62,033 bases of DNA from an uncultured bacterium (GCA_903895695.1 CAITUY010000004.1:1-62033), one strand, 5' to 3'; shown: positions 18,553 through 31,058, counted from the first letter of the stretch. Numbers and translations are program-made. The notes: generated by a model from the sequence alone, not told the origin.

Positions 18553-19062
18553 ATGGAAACCGAGCAAGACCTATTCGCAGAAAAGCTGAATACCAAGCAC
18601 CCGGCCAACAAGCCGGGAAAGGATACCAGGATCGAACTGGCAGCCCACAGACTAGCAGCCGAATTCACCGACGAAGAGGAATTGCCAGCAAGGTTGAGAA
18701 AGAACTCAGTCAAGAATCCCAAAGTTGACGCAGCTACGAACAGGAAACCCAAACCAGACTCGGAACGCGAAGTCCAGTTCAGGAAGAGTGTAGCATTGTG
18801 GGCGGAGTTGATGGAACAACTGCTCGCCAAGATCGACAGCCTGCAGGCATGGAGGTACATCAACCTTGTCCCAGTAGTTGAGTCAAAGGCACAGCGCCCT
18901 GCGGACTGCAAGGATTTCCTCGAGTTCATGGACTACTTCATCTTGCGCAGAGATAAAGAGAAATGCAGTCCTGAAGAGGTCGGGGGGCTCGCGATCCTGT
19001 CGACGGCCTTGGAGCGAGCGATTGAGGCGTCAATAGAGCACCGGGAATCGCGGAACCCCTGA
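18553..19062 (+). CDS. unknown protein with N-terminal EQDLF motif, second copy
   Basis: 169 aa, highly charged, no recognised family, no signal or membrane segment. Residues 4-8 are EQDLF, exactly as in the protein encoded at 17037-17549; the rest of the two proteins is not evidently related. The N-terminal 60 residues look disordered (Lys, Pro and Asn rich), and the C-terminal half is helical (FRKSVALWAELMEQLLAKID, ALERAIEASIEHR). It begins eight bases after the exonuclease stop, so the two are surely co-transcribed. Composition is less GC-rich than the core genes, in line with joint transfer. Confidence 0.7.
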   Translation: METEQDLFAEKLNTKHPANKPGKDTRIELAAHRLAAEFTDEEELPARLRKNSVKNPKVDAATNRKPKPDSEREVQFRKSVALWAELMEQLLAKIDSLQAWRYINLVPVVESKAQRPADCKDFLEFMDYFILRRDKEKCSPEEVGGLAILSTALERAIEASIEHRESRNP

Positions 19063-19105
19063 ACCAAGGCACGATCAGCCTGACACCGTCCCGTTGGGGC
19101 GAAGG

Positions 19106-19291
19106 TTAGCGTGCTTCAGAATTTGCAGGCCGCGCCGTGCTCTTCCGCTCTTGGGTAACCCGTGACCGCCTCAATTCCACGACCGCTTCACGAAGTGCCT
19201 CGGCTTGGCGAATCTTGTCAGGCCATGACAACTGGGCCCGGGTCTTCTGCCATGCGGCCTGACGCTCCAATATTTGCCGAGCGCTATTCAT
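19106..19291 (-). CDS. small basic protein, partner of nucleotidyltransferase
   Basis: 61 aa, helical and basic. It begins inside the end of the upstream nucleotidyltransferase gene (ATGAATAG, 8-base overlap at 19284-19291), a sign of translational coupling. The core ILERQAAWQKTRAQLSWPDKIRQAEALREAV looks like a small helix-turn-helix-free binding module. Similar short proteins sit beside nucleotidyltransferase-like genes in other genomes as I recall, where the pair resembles a toxin-antitoxin module. The longer in-frame reading from 19426 lies within the upstream gene and is rejected. Confidence 0.6.
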   Translation of the reverse strand: MNSARQILERQAAWQKTRAQLSWPDKIRQAEALREAVVELRRSRVTQERKSTARPANSEAR

Positions 19292-19793
19292 CGAGAAACC
19301 GCCTCTCGAAGCGCTGCCAAACTTCTCCAAGACCATGTTGACGGGCAAGATCGGTAATCCGGTCCCTCGAAACGCTGCCGGCTTCCAGCAAGGCGAGCAC
19401 GCGCGCAAAATCCTTGGCGCGACCAACGCTCAATGCAAGCACCGCCAGATAGTCGGCACGAACCACCCGGAAGGGCACCCCTTCATAATCGGCTGTCTCG
19501 GCATTCCTGATGGCCGCATCGGTCAAAGGACTGAAGGCGGGAATAAACTGAACCGGCCAAGCGCCCACTCGTATCGCTTCTCCTTCCGGCACGTACCCCT
19601 TTGTCGCGCAGAACGCATAGATGGGACCCAGGATGTCGAGCCGCTCCGTTGGTGGGATGGCCACCAATACATCCGCGTCCAGCGTGGCCACAGCTTCGGT
19701 ATAACGCATCTGGGCCGCCGCTCCAAAGAGGGCATACTCTGAGATGACGCCATCCGCTCGCATCGCGTTCAATAGCTCGGCAACCCGTTTCAC
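19284..19793 (-). CDS. nucleotidyltransferase-fold protein (toxin-antitoxin-like)
   Basis: 169 aa. FGAAAQMRY followed by ATLDADVLVAI matches the Gly motif and D-x-D metal-binding pair of minimal or AbiEii-like nucleotidyltransferases. GVPFRVVRADYLAVLALSVGRAKDFARVLALLEAG fits the family's C-terminal helical part (the LVALKLxAxRxKDxxDL-type segment). The best start is GTG at 19793, with an internal ATG at 19763 as alternative; neither has a strong Shine-Dalgarno. It overlaps a 61 aa partner gene by eight bases. I infer a mobile toxin-antitoxin or adenylylation module; the partner's role as toxin or antitoxin is not decidable from sequence. Confidence 0.7.
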   Translation of the reverse strand: MKRVAELLNAMRADGVISEYALFGAAAQMRYTEAVATLDADVLVAIPPTERLDILGPIYAFCATKGYVPEGEAIRVGAWPVQFIPAFSPLTDAAIRNAETADYEGVPFRVVRADYLAVLALSVGRAKDFARVLALLEAGSVSRDRITDLARQHGLGEVWQRFERRFLDE

Positions 19794-19987
19794 AGGGCAA
19801 ATGATATGGCCCGTCCCGTGTTGTCACAAGACCAAACGCGCCAGTGGGATCACTCTTGCATGGGGAGGGAAGCGACGCGGATGTCACTGAAGAGTGTCAC
19901 TGATGAGTTGCCCTGCGGCCCGAAAAAGGGCACCGTACACAGGGTCGCGCGGGTCAGAGAGACCCCGCGGCGCAGGAAGGAACAGCG

Positions 19988-21157
19988 ATGGCTGACGATT
20001 TACTGAAGACGCTCACGGCTCAGTTTAAGACCAAGTTCGGCACGGCGCCCGCGGTGGCGGCCCATGCGCCGGGCAGGGTCGAGGTGCTGGGGAATCATAC
20101 GGATTACAACGAGGGGTTCGTGCTCTCCGCCGCCATCGATTGCGGCACTTTCTTTCTGGCGGCCCCGGCCGCGGATGGCGAGTGCCGTCTGCATGCGGCG
20201 GACCTGAATCAGGAGTGCCGGTTCGCAGTCGCCGATCCGGCGCCCTCCAAAGTCATGTCTTGGGCGAATTACGTCAAAGGCGTGCTCTCCGGGCTGCGCG
20301 GGAAAGGCCCCGTGGGCAAAGGTTTCGTTGCGCTGTTTGGCGGCAATGTCCCGCTGGGCGCGGGGCTATCGAGTTCGGCTTCCCTGGAAATGTGTTCCGG
20401 TTTGGCGTTGGCGCGGTTGTACGGGTTGACCGTGGCGCCGCTCGACTTGGCGAAGATCGGCCAGTCGGCTGAACATCATTACGCAGGCGTCAAGTGCGGG
20501 TTGCTCGACCAGATCTCAAGTCTGTTCGGGCGTCAAAATGCACTCGTGATGTCCGACTTCCGCACGCTGGCCGTCGAGACCGTACCGCTGGGCCCCGAGG
20601 CCTGTTTCCTGATCTGCAACACGGCCGTGAAACACTCGCTGGTCGAGTCCGAGTACAATGAGCGACGCGAGCGTTGCGAGGAGGCTGCCCGCCATTTCGC
20701 GACCGTGCTGCCGCACCCGGTTAAGCATCTCCGGGACGTGTCCTGGGCGGAACTGGAAGCCCATCGTGCGACGATGGACCCCGTGGCCGCGAAACGGGCG
20801 ACGCACGTCATCGGCGAGAATACCCGCGTTCTCAAGGGGCGTGAACTCCTGGCGAAGCACGACCTGGCCGGGTTTGGGAAGCTGATGTTCGAGTCGCACG
20901 AAAGCTCGCGGACGCAGTTTGAGAACTCGTGCCGTGAGTTGGATGTGCTGGTCGATGCCGCCAAGGCGATTCCGGCAGTCCTCGGCGCGCGGCTGTCCGG
21001 TGGCGGCTTCGGCGGCAGCGTGGTGGTGCTGGTGCGGGTGGGTGACGCCGCGGGCGTCGCCGCGAAACTGGCGGCGGCTTACAAGCAGGCGCTCGGCCAT
21101 AGCTGCACGACGATGATCATTCGTCCTTCCGATGGTGCCCGTCTTTTGGCAGGCTGA
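19988..21157 (+). CDS. galK: galactokinase-family sugar kinase
   Basis: 389 aa GHMP kinase. The N-terminal signature reads GRVEVLGNHTDYNEG, which differs from the textbook galactokinase GRxNLIGEHTDY at the Glu before His (Asn here). The ATP loop PLGAGLSSSASLE and the C-terminal RLSGGGFGGSVVVL are standard. It should phosphorylate galactose or a close relative at C1 for the Leloir pathway; the altered sugar-binding Glu leaves substrate uncertain. AAGGAA precedes ATG 19988. No galT or galE is adjacent; the ATP synthase operon starts 34 bases after its stop, so read-through is possible. Confidence 0.88.
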   Translation: MADDLLKTLTAQFKTKFGTAPAVAAHAPGRVEVLGNHTDYNEGFVLSAAIDCGTFFLAAPAADGECRLHAADLNQECRFAVADPAPSKVMSWANYVKGVLSGLRGKGPVGKGFVALFGGNVPLGAGLSSSASLEMCSGLALARLYGLTVAPLDLAKIGQSAEHHYAGVKCGLLDQISSLFGRQNALVMSDFRTLAVETVPLGPEACFLICNTAVKHSLVESEYNERRERCEEAARHFATVLPHPVKHLRDVSWAELEAHRATMDPVAAKRATHVIGENTRVLKGRELLAKHDLAGFGKLMFESHESSRTQFENSCRELDVLVDAAKAIPAVLGARLSGGGFGGSVVVLVRVGDAAGVAAKLAAAYKQALGHSCTTMIIRPSDGARLLAG

Positions 21158-21191
21158 CTGCTCGCCGCAGAGCACGAAGGGAACAAGGTCC

Positions 21192-21512
21192 ATGTTTGGC
21201 AAAATGATGCTGGCGCCCGGTATGCGCAGTGAACTGAGTCAGGCGTTGACGTTGGGACTCAACTTCGCGGTGGGCATGGCGGTATTCTGTTTTCTGGGCC
21301 TTTGGGCTGACCACCGGCGCGGGCACGGGATGATCTTCACGCTGCTCGGCATGGTGCTCGGTCTGGCCTATGGCGCTTACGAAGTCTGGAAGGTGATCCG
21401 GATCCTCAACCGGCAGGCGGAGGACGCGATGCGTGCCCGAGCCGCCCAATCTCCCCCAGCCGGTAGCCCGAGAGGCGACGATCACACGGCGCCCGATTCC
21501 GAGGAACCGTGA
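21192..21512 (+). CDS. atpZ: AtpZ/AtpQ-like ATP synthase accessory membrane protein
   Basis: 106 aa with two membrane helices (about residues 17-36 and 42-64) and a Pro/Asp-rich tail. The spacing, with a short WADHRRG loop between helices, matches the AtpZ/AtpQ family of F1Fo accessory proteins often encoded first in atp operons. Its job may be Fo assembly or Mg2+/Ca2+ handling as proposed for that family. The next gene begins within its stop codon (GTGA at 21509-21512). An in-frame start at 21132 would overlap galK; ATG 21192 is preferred. Confidence 0.75.
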   Translation: MFGKMMLAPGMRSELSQALTLGLNFAVGMAVFCFLGLWADHRRGHGMIFTLLGMVLGLAYGAYEVWKVIRILNRQAEDAMRARAAQSPPAGSPRGDDHTAPDSEEP

Positions 21513-21886
21513 GGCGCGGGCTGCAAGGCGCCTTGGCGGTCGCAAGCATTGTGTTGGTGGGCGCCGGAACGCTGGCGGCGGTGCGCCTGACGGGCGGCAC
21601 CCCGGAACCTGGGGCGCTGGCGGCGGGATGGGCGCTGGCCGCCGTGAACGCCGTGGGATCATGGGCCCTGAACCGATGGGCCATGGCGGGTTCAGCGAAG
21701 CACTTCGTGCGACGGGCCTCGGTAGGCCTCGCCGTGAGGGTCCCACTCCTGGCCGCTGGCCTGTTGGCATCCTGGCTGCTAACACATCTGCAAGCGCGGT
21801 CTTTACTTGCTGCCTTTTTTGGAGCATATTTCTTGGCCATTGTGTGGGAGATCGCCTCGCTTCACAGGATGGCCAAACGGGCCTAG
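21509..21886 (+). CDS. atpI: AtpI-like ATP synthase accessory protein
   Basis: 125 aa, four predicted membrane helices. It starts with GTG overlapping the preceding stop by four bases and ends six bases before atpB, exactly where AtpI or AtpR lies in other operons. Sequence in this family is poorly conserved, so the call rests on topology and position. AtpI assists c-ring assembly in some bacteria. Nothing in it suggests an unrelated function. Confidence 0.7.
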   Translation: MRRGLQGALAVASIVLVGAGTLAAVRLTGGTPEPGALAAGWALAAVNAVGSWALNRWAMAGSAKHFVRRASVGLAVRVPLLAAGLLASWLLTHLQARSLLAAFFGAYFLAIVWEIASLHRMAKRA

Positions 21887-21892
21887 TCGGAC

Positions 21893-22702
21893 ATGAACAC
21901 GGAATTCATCAGCACGATTGCGGTTGCCTCGGACTTCGATTCGAAGTCCCAGGCAGTCCAAGCATTCATTATGCACCATGCGGCCGATGCGCATGAGTGG
22001 ACATTGCTGCCGCACGGGTGGCAACAGCTGCCGCTCTATCTGTCGTTGCACGGTATCATGGTGCTCTTTTCTGCCACGCTGTTGGTCGTCTTTCTGGCGA
22101 TCGTTTGTCGGCGGATCCCGGCTGCTCCCACCGGGGCGTATAACCTCGTGGAGGCCTTCGTCAAATTCATCCGCGACGAGATCGCCATCCCCTTTCTGGG
22201 CGAGAAGGACGGCCGTCGGATGACGCCGCTCTTCTGTAGTTTCTTTTTTTTCATTCTCACCATGAATCTGGTGGGGCTCGTGCCATGTTTCAATGCGGCC
22301 ACCAGCAACATTAATGTTACGGCGGCCCTGGCGGTGGTTACATTCCTGTTCATGACGGTGGGCGCCATGGTCCGGCATGGGGTCATCGGCTTCTTCAAGG
22401 GCTTCGTCCCGTCCGGGATACCTTGGCCGATTCTGTTTATTTTGGTGCCGGTTGAGTTAATAGGCGTGTTTATCAAAGCGTTTGCCCTGATGATCCGTCT
22501 CTTCGCGAATGAGGTGGCCGGGCATATCGTGGTCTTCTCGCTCCTCGGGCTGGTCCTAATGTTCGGATATGTGGCTTTGCCCGCGGTCGGTCTGGCATTG
22601 GGGGTTTACCTGCTGGAGGTGTTCGTCGCTTTCCTGCAGGCCTATATTTTCACGCTTCTTTCGGCGTTGTTCATTGGGGAGCGCTTGCACCCCAGTCATT
22701 GA
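21893..22702 (+). CDS. atpB: ATP synthase Fo subunit a
   Basis: 269 aa integral membrane protein forming the ion half-channels. The essential Arg lies in the helix FALMIRLFANEVAGHIV, and the next helix VYLLEVFVAFLQAYIFTLLSALFIGE is typical of subunit a. The N-terminus is extended with a His-rich stretch (IMHHAADAHEW), common in Bacteroidota and PVC-type a subunits. It is followed by the c-subunit gene, as in most F-type operons. Confidence 0.95.
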   Translation: MNTEFISTIAVASDFDSKSQAVQAFIMHHAADAHEWTLLPHGWQQLPLYLSLHGIMVLFSATLLVVFLAIVCRRIPAAPTGAYNLVEAFVKFIRDEIAIPFLGEKDGRRMTPLFCSFFFFILTMNLVGLVPCFNAATSNINVTAALAVVTFLFMTVGAMVRHGVIGFFKGFVPSGIPWPILFILVPVELIGVFIKAFALMIRLFANEVAGHIVVFSLLGLVLMFGYVALPAVGLALGVYLLEVFVAFLQAYIFTLLSALFIGERLHPSH

Positions 22703-22759
22703 GACGTTTGGGTTTGGTCAAGACACCCGCACAGGCGGGCATGGGAAAGGACGGACGGT

Positions 22760-22966
22760 ATGGTTGGGTCGATTGCAGCAGTGGGTGCAGGATTGGTGGC
22801 GATTGGGGCGGGCTTGGGCATCGGGTTGACCGGCGCCTCGGCCGTACAGGGCATTGCGCGGCAGCCCGAAATGGCGCCGAAGATCCAGGTGACGATGTTG
22901 ATCGCGGCCGCGTTGGTCGAGGGAACGGCCCTCTTCTGCGCCGTGATTTGTATTATGGCGAAGTAA
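22760..22966 (+). CDS. atpE: ATP synthase Fo subunit c
   Basis: 68 aa hairpin of two membrane helices with the polar loop ARQPE. The ion-carrying carboxylate is the Glu of AALVEGTALF in helix 2. The Gln and Ser/Thr ligands of Na+-type c subunits are not present: an Ile takes the helix-1 Gln position and a Gly follows the Glu. The ring is therefore probably proton-driven (inference from known Na+-binding signatures). At 68 residues it is on the short side for the family. Confidence 0.95.
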   Translation: MVGSIAAVGAGLVAIGAGLGIGLTGASAVQGIARQPEMAPKIQVTMLIAAALVEGTALFCAVICIMAK

Positions 22967-22973
22967 TTGTTCA

Positions 22974-23089
22974 GATAGTCAGAAACCGGAATTCAGAATC
23001 CAGAATTCGGGATCCACAATGAAATGCTCACTTGGATGCCCTCGAAACGATCCTGACTTCTGGATTCTGACTCCTGACTTCTGAATTCT
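22974..23089. repeat. inverted pair of heptamer-repeat arrays between atpE and atpF
   Basis: The right arm (23055-23089) is five tandem 7-mers: GACTTCT, GGATTCT, GACTCCT, GACTTCT, GAATTCT. The left arm (22974-23015) is the same kind of array on the opposite strand (AGAAACC, GGAATTC, AGAATCC, AGAATTC). AGAATCCAGAA at 22995-23005 pairs perfectly with 23058-23068. The arms can fold into a long hairpin inside the atp transcript, with a loop of about 40 bases. The pattern resembles the short tandemly repeated heptamers known from cyanobacteria. Confidence 0.75.
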
Positions 23090-23109
23090 GTCTAGCGGAA
23101 GGACCGCGT

Positions 23110-23652
23110 GTGACAAACGAGGTTTCCGAAAACGTTGCTGTCGTGGAGGTGCCGCACGGGGGTGGGTCTCCCGATATCCTGGCGGTATCCACCCCGATGA
23201 TGGTGCTCACCTGGGTCACCTTTCTGCTTCTCGCCATCGTACTCTACAAGATGGCGTGGAAGCCGATCCTGAAGGCGTTGGACATGCGGGAACAGTCGAT
23301 CCGCAAGGCGCTGGAAGATTCCGAAAAGGCGCAGGCTGAAACGGCCGCGGCCGAGGCTCGTACGCGACGGATGCTGCAGGATGCCGAGACCGAGGCCTCT
23401 CGCATCGTGGCTGAGGCGCGGACCGCCGCGGAGGCCACGGGACGAGTACTCCAGGAACGTTCGCAGCAGGAGGCCCGCGCCCTCGTCGACGAGGCGCGCC
23501 GGGAGATTCAGTCGGCGACCGATCAGGCGCGCCAGGCCCTCCGCGACGAAACGGCCGATTTGGCCGTAAGCCTTGCCGGAAAGGTGATCGGTGAGTCGAT
23601 GGACGAGACGCGGCACCGGGCGCTTGTCGACCGCCTTCTCAAGGACGCCTGA
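23110..23652 (+). CDS. atpF: ATP synthase Fo subunit b
   Basis: 180 aa peripheral-stalk subunit. One membrane helix (about residues 32-52, TPMMVLTWVTFLLLAIVLYKM) is followed by a long Ala/Glu/Arg-rich coiled coil. About 30 residues precede the helix, more than in E. coli. The start is GTG with GGAAGGA upstream. The next gene (delta) begins two bases after its stop. The repeat array just before it may affect its translation relative to the c subunit. Confidence 0.93.
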   Translation: MTNEVSENVAVVEVPHGGGSPDILAVSTPMMVLTWVTFLLLAIVLYKMAWKPILKALDMREQSIRKALEDSEKAQAETAAAEARTRRMLQDAETEASRIVAEARTAAEATGRVLQERSQQEARALVDEARREIQSATDQARQALRDETADLAVSLAGKVIGESMDETRHRALVDRLLKDA

Positions 23653-23654
23653 CC

Positions 23655-24203
23655 ATGAAGCCCCTGGCTCCAGTCGCCCGCCGCTACGCTCGTGCGCTCT
23701 ACGCGCTGGCCGTGGATACCCAAGTCACGGAGGCGGTTCGCTCCGACCTCGCGAGCCTGCGGCGGTCGTTGCACGAGAGCCCCGAACTGGCCGCGTTCGC
23801 AGGCAACTATCTGGTCCCGCACGGCTTGCGGGAAAAGGCCTTGAGTGCCTTGTTCGCGGGCCGGGTCGCCCCCCTGACGTGGCGGTTTGTAAGGTTTCTG
23901 GAGTCGAAGCGCCGCCTGGGATTGATCGACGATATGGCCCGGGCTTATGAGGCGGACGAGGAGGCCCGGCGCGGCATCGTGCAGGGCACCGTCACCGCCG
24001 CCATCCCGTTGGATGCCGGCCGCGTACAGGCCGTGGCGCAAGGGGCCTCGGCGCGGACCGGGAAGACGGTGGTGCTTTCTTCGATAACGGATGCGGCGAT
24101 GCTGGGCGGGTTCCGGCTGCAAATTGGCGATACCGTGTATGACTACAGCCTCGCCGCTCGCCTGCGCATGGCGCGGGCGGCTTTGGCGAAAGGGCAGGGA
24201 TAA
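23655..24203 (+). CDS. atpH: ATP synthase F1 subunit delta (OSCP)
   Basis: 182 aa. The N-terminal six-helix domain begins [13 protein letters not shown], the classical delta/OSCP start, and the C-terminal part ends with the [20 protein letters not shown] motif that marks the family. It links the b-subunit stalk to the top of F1. It starts two bases after atpF and ends five bases before atpA. Confidence 0.95.
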   Translation: MKPLAPVARRYARALYALAVDTQVTEAVRSDLASLRRSLHESPELAAFAGNYLVPHGLREKALSALFAGRVAPLTWRFVRFLESKRRLGLIDDMARAYEADEEARRGIVQGTVTAAIPLDAGRVQAVAQGASARTGKTVVLSSITDAAMLGGFRLQIGDTVYDYSLAARLRMARAALAKGQG

Positions 24204-24208
24204 AATCG

Positions 24209-25717
<1,509 letters not shown>

Positions 25718-25726
25718 GGAACGACC

Positions 25727-28406
<2,680 letters not shown>

Positions 28407-28439
28407 TCGGTGGTCGACCTTGCAGGAAGAGGGTGACGC

Positions 28440-29579
28440 ATGAGACGGATACAGCATTGGTTGGCGGTCGCGGTTTGCGGCTTGGCAATGCCGATGGCCG
28501 GCTTGACGGCCAAGGCCGACGAGGCCCCGGCCCCGTCCCTGTTGCGCCAGGCCTACCTGGCCGTGGTTGATGCCGAGGTGGCGGTTTCGGCCAATCGGTC
28601 CGCCGATGCCATTCGGGACTATCGTCAGGCGCTCGAACTCTACGGCCGACTGCAGGCCGAGTACCCGGGCTGGCAGGCCCAGGTCGTCGACTACCGCATT
28701 GCCGACTGCCGGAACCAGATTACCGTGCTCGAGTCGCCCCTGCCGGCGAACCCGGATGTGGTCGACGTAACGCATCCGCTCTCCACCAATGCCGAGGCCC
28801 GGCTGCAGGGCTTGCTGGACGAGTTGCGCGCGATGCGCCAGGGGCTGGCAACCGCCCCTGATGGACGCGTCGGGGACCGGGAGTGGGATCGCCTGCGGGA
28901 CGAACGCGACGAGGCCGTGCGATCGGCCCAGGCCTTGCAGCGGAAGGTGGAGCACCTTGAACAGCAGGCCCGGCGCGGGCGGCCATCCTCGAAGACGGCT
29001 GCGGCCACCAATGCCCCATTGGCCATCGTGCCGGGCGTGGTGAAGACTGAACTGCGCCGCCTGCTGGAGTCCGGGAACGGCGTGCAGGCGTTGCGCTTGG
29101 CGCAGGAAGCCGGCGAACTCATGCCAGGTGATATCGATCTGGTCGTCTTCCAGGCAATGGCCGCCTGCCAGGGGGCCGCGTTCGATGAAGCCGTTCGCGT
29201 GTTGCAGCCCTATGATACGGCTGCGCTCCGTGACGCGGCCGTGGACGTTACTTTGGGGTCGGCCTACATGGGACTCGGGCGCCTTGGCGACGCGCGCGTG
29301 GCGATGGAGAAGGCGCTTCGGCTCGACCCCAAGTCTGCCGAGGCTCACTATAATTATGCCCAGATTCTTCTCGCGGTAAAGCCACCGGACACCGACGCGG
29401 CGGAGGCGCACTACGCGAGGGCCTTGGAACTGGGGAGCCGGCCCGATCCGGCCTTCGAGAACACGCTGCGGACGGCGATCATCATTGCCCGCATGAAGGC
29501 GCGGCCCCACAAGACCTCCACGGTCGTCACGCCCCAAGCCGGCCCCATGACCATGCCGGGCGCCGCGCCGGCGAAGTGA
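28440..29579 (+). CDS. exported TPR-repeat protein of unknown function
   Basis: 379 aa. A signal peptide (about 1-26, ending LTAKADEAP) precedes a coiled-coil section (about 130-180) and two or three tetratricopeptide-like repeats (AAVDVTLGSAYMGLGRLGDARVAMEKALRLDP and AEAHYNYAQILL). An Ala/Thr/Asn-Ala-Pro linker separates them. TPR proteins of this kind scaffold envelope complexes; the partner is unknown. It lies 33 bases after atpC and may be on the same transcript. It converges with the response-regulator gene, leaving only 12 bases between the stops. Confidence 0.8.
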   Translation: MRRIQHWLAVAVCGLAMPMAGLTAKADEAPAPSLLRQAYLAVVDAEVAVSANRSADAIRDYRQALELYGRLQAEYPGWQAQVVDYRIADCRNQITVLESPLPANPDVVDVTHPLSTNAEARLQGLLDELRAMRQGLATAPDGRVGDREWDRLRDERDEAVRSAQALQRKVEHLEQQARRGRPSSKTAAATNAPLAIVPGVVKTELRRLLESGNGVQALRLAQEAGELMPGDIDLVVFQAMAACQGAAFDEAVRVLQPYDTAALRDAAVDVTLGSAYMGLGRLGDARVAMEKALRLDPKSAEAHYNYAQILLAVKPPDTDAAEAHYARALELGSRPDPAFENTLRTAIIIARMKARPHKTSTVVTPQAGPMTMPGAAPAK

Positions 29580-29591
29580 GCGTGATGCGGG

Positions 29592-31058
29592 CTATTGCGC
29601 CGTCGATGTGGCGGCATGATCTAATCCAGGCTTGCGGCGTCTAGCTGCCCGGACTTCTTCCCTGACGGCTGTGGCTTGTCGTGCCAAGTCGGGGTTTTCG
29701 ATGAACTTGCGCTGGAGCGTTCTGCGACTGACGCCGAGCTGTTCGGCCGCCTTGGTAACGTTTGCGCCGTGCCGCCTTAGCGCAGAAATGATCATCAGGG
29801 CCTCCGCGTCGTGCATCGACTCCGGAAGGCCTGCACGCCCTCCCTCGAGGCGCGGCATCCGCCGGGCCGCTTCGGCGCCGCCGGCGTCCCGGATCGCTCC
29901 CGGCAGGTCCCGGACGGTCAGGCGCGGGCCGCGCGACAGGACCACCATGCGCTCGACGGCATTGCGCAGTTCCCGCACATTCCCCGGCCAATGGTAGGCT
30001 GCCAAGGCGGCCAGCGCCTCCGGCGTGATATCCTCAACCGGCTTGCCATTCTTCGCGGCGAACTCCTTGAGGAAATGCGTACAGAGCAGCGGGATGTCGT
30101 CGCCGCGCTCGCGTAGCGGGGGCAGCGTGATGGCGACGACGTCGAGCCGGAAGTAGAGATCATTGCGGAATTTGCCTTCGTCGACACGTCGGCGCAGGTC
30201 GGCATTCGTGGCGGCAATCAGGCGGATATCGACTTCCAGCGTCTCGTGTCCCCCGACCCGCTCGAAGGCCCGCTCTTCGAGGACGCGCAGGAGCTTGACT
30301 TGGATGGACGGGTCGATCTCCGAGATCTCGTCGAGGAAAAGGGTGCCGCCATCGGCCAGCTCGAAGCGTCCGCGGCGCCGTTCGGTGGCCCCGGTGAAGG
30401 CGCCTTTCTCGTGTCCGAACAGTTCGCTCTCGAGCAGCGTCGGCGAGAGCGAGGCGCAGTGTACGGCCACGTAGGCGCCCTTCGCCCGGGGGCTCAGGCG
30501 GTGGATGGCGTGGGCCACCAGTTCCTTGCCCGTGCCGCTCTCGCCCTGCAGGAGAATGGTGGCCTGCGTGGGGGCCACCTGCCGGACGACGTCGAACACT
30601 TCGTTCATGGCGGCAGACTGACCGATGATGCTCTCCAAGCCGTATCGGGTGTCGAGTTGCTCACGCAGGCTTCGGTTCTCCGTTTCCACATCGCGAGAAC
30701 GTAAGGCGCGCTGGATGAGCATTTCCAGGTGGTCGAGATTGACCGGTTTCATCAGGAAGTCGTAGGCCCCGAGTTTCATGGCCTCGACCGCGGTTTCCAC
30801 GTTCCCGTAGGCGGTGAGCATGATGAAGATCGGCGGCGAGCTGCGGGCCACGCCGCGCTGGAGCAGCGTCATGCCGTCCATGCCCGACATGCGCAAATCG
30901 CTGAGCACGATGTCCACGGGTGTCTCGTCGAGCATGGCGAGGGCGCGCTCGGCGCTGTCGGCGAGCAGAACCGCATGCGTGGCGCCCAGGGCTCGCCCGA
31001 GCCCCTCGCGCGTGTTCTTGTCGTCGTCGACGATCAGGATGACGGGTCGGGGCGTCAT
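29592..31058 (-). CDS. NtrC-family sigma-54 response regulator
   Basis: 488 aa. The receiver domain (1-120) has the acidic pair DDD at 11-13, the phospho-acceptor Asp54 (VLSDLRMSGMDG) and the conserved Thr and Lys (MLTAYG, MKPVN). The AAA+ domain (about 145-380) has GESGTGKE, an intact GAFTGA loop, and DEISEI. A Fis-type HTH (NVTKAAEQLGVSRRTLQRKF) lies near 430-460, followed by a basic tail. It overlaps the histidine-kinase gene by four bases, so the two form a two-component system. The target genes must have -24/-12 promoters; I found none convincing nearby. Confidence 0.95.
   Translation of the reverse strand: MTPRPVILIVDDDKNTREGLGRALGATHAVLLADSAERALAMLDETPVDIVLSDLRMSGMDGMTLLQRGVARSSPPIFIMLTAYGNVETAVEAMKLGAYDFLMKPVNLDHLEMLIQRALRSRDVETENRSLREQLDTRYGLESIIGQSAAMNEVFDVVRQVAPTQATILLQGESGTGKELVAHAIHRLSPRAKGAYVAVHCASLSPTLLESELFGHEKGAFTGATERRRGRFELADGGTLFLDEISEIDPSIQVKLLRVLEERAFERVGGHETLEVDIRLIAATNADLRRRVDEGKFRNDLYFRLDVVAITLPPLRERGDDIPLLCTHFLKEFAAKNGKPVEDITPEALAALAAYHWPGNVRELRNAVERMVVLSRGPRLTVRDLPGAIRDAGGAEAARRMPRLEGGRAGLPESMHDAEALMIISALRRHGANVTKAAEQLGVSRRTLQRKFIENPDLARQATAVREEVRAARRRKPGLDHAATSTAQ

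Noticed and set aside
19806..20006. Small plus-strand frame before galK
   Set aside because: Arg-rich, no convincing ribosome-binding site, overlaps the galK start; better seen as a leader region with direct repeats of TGTCACTGA.
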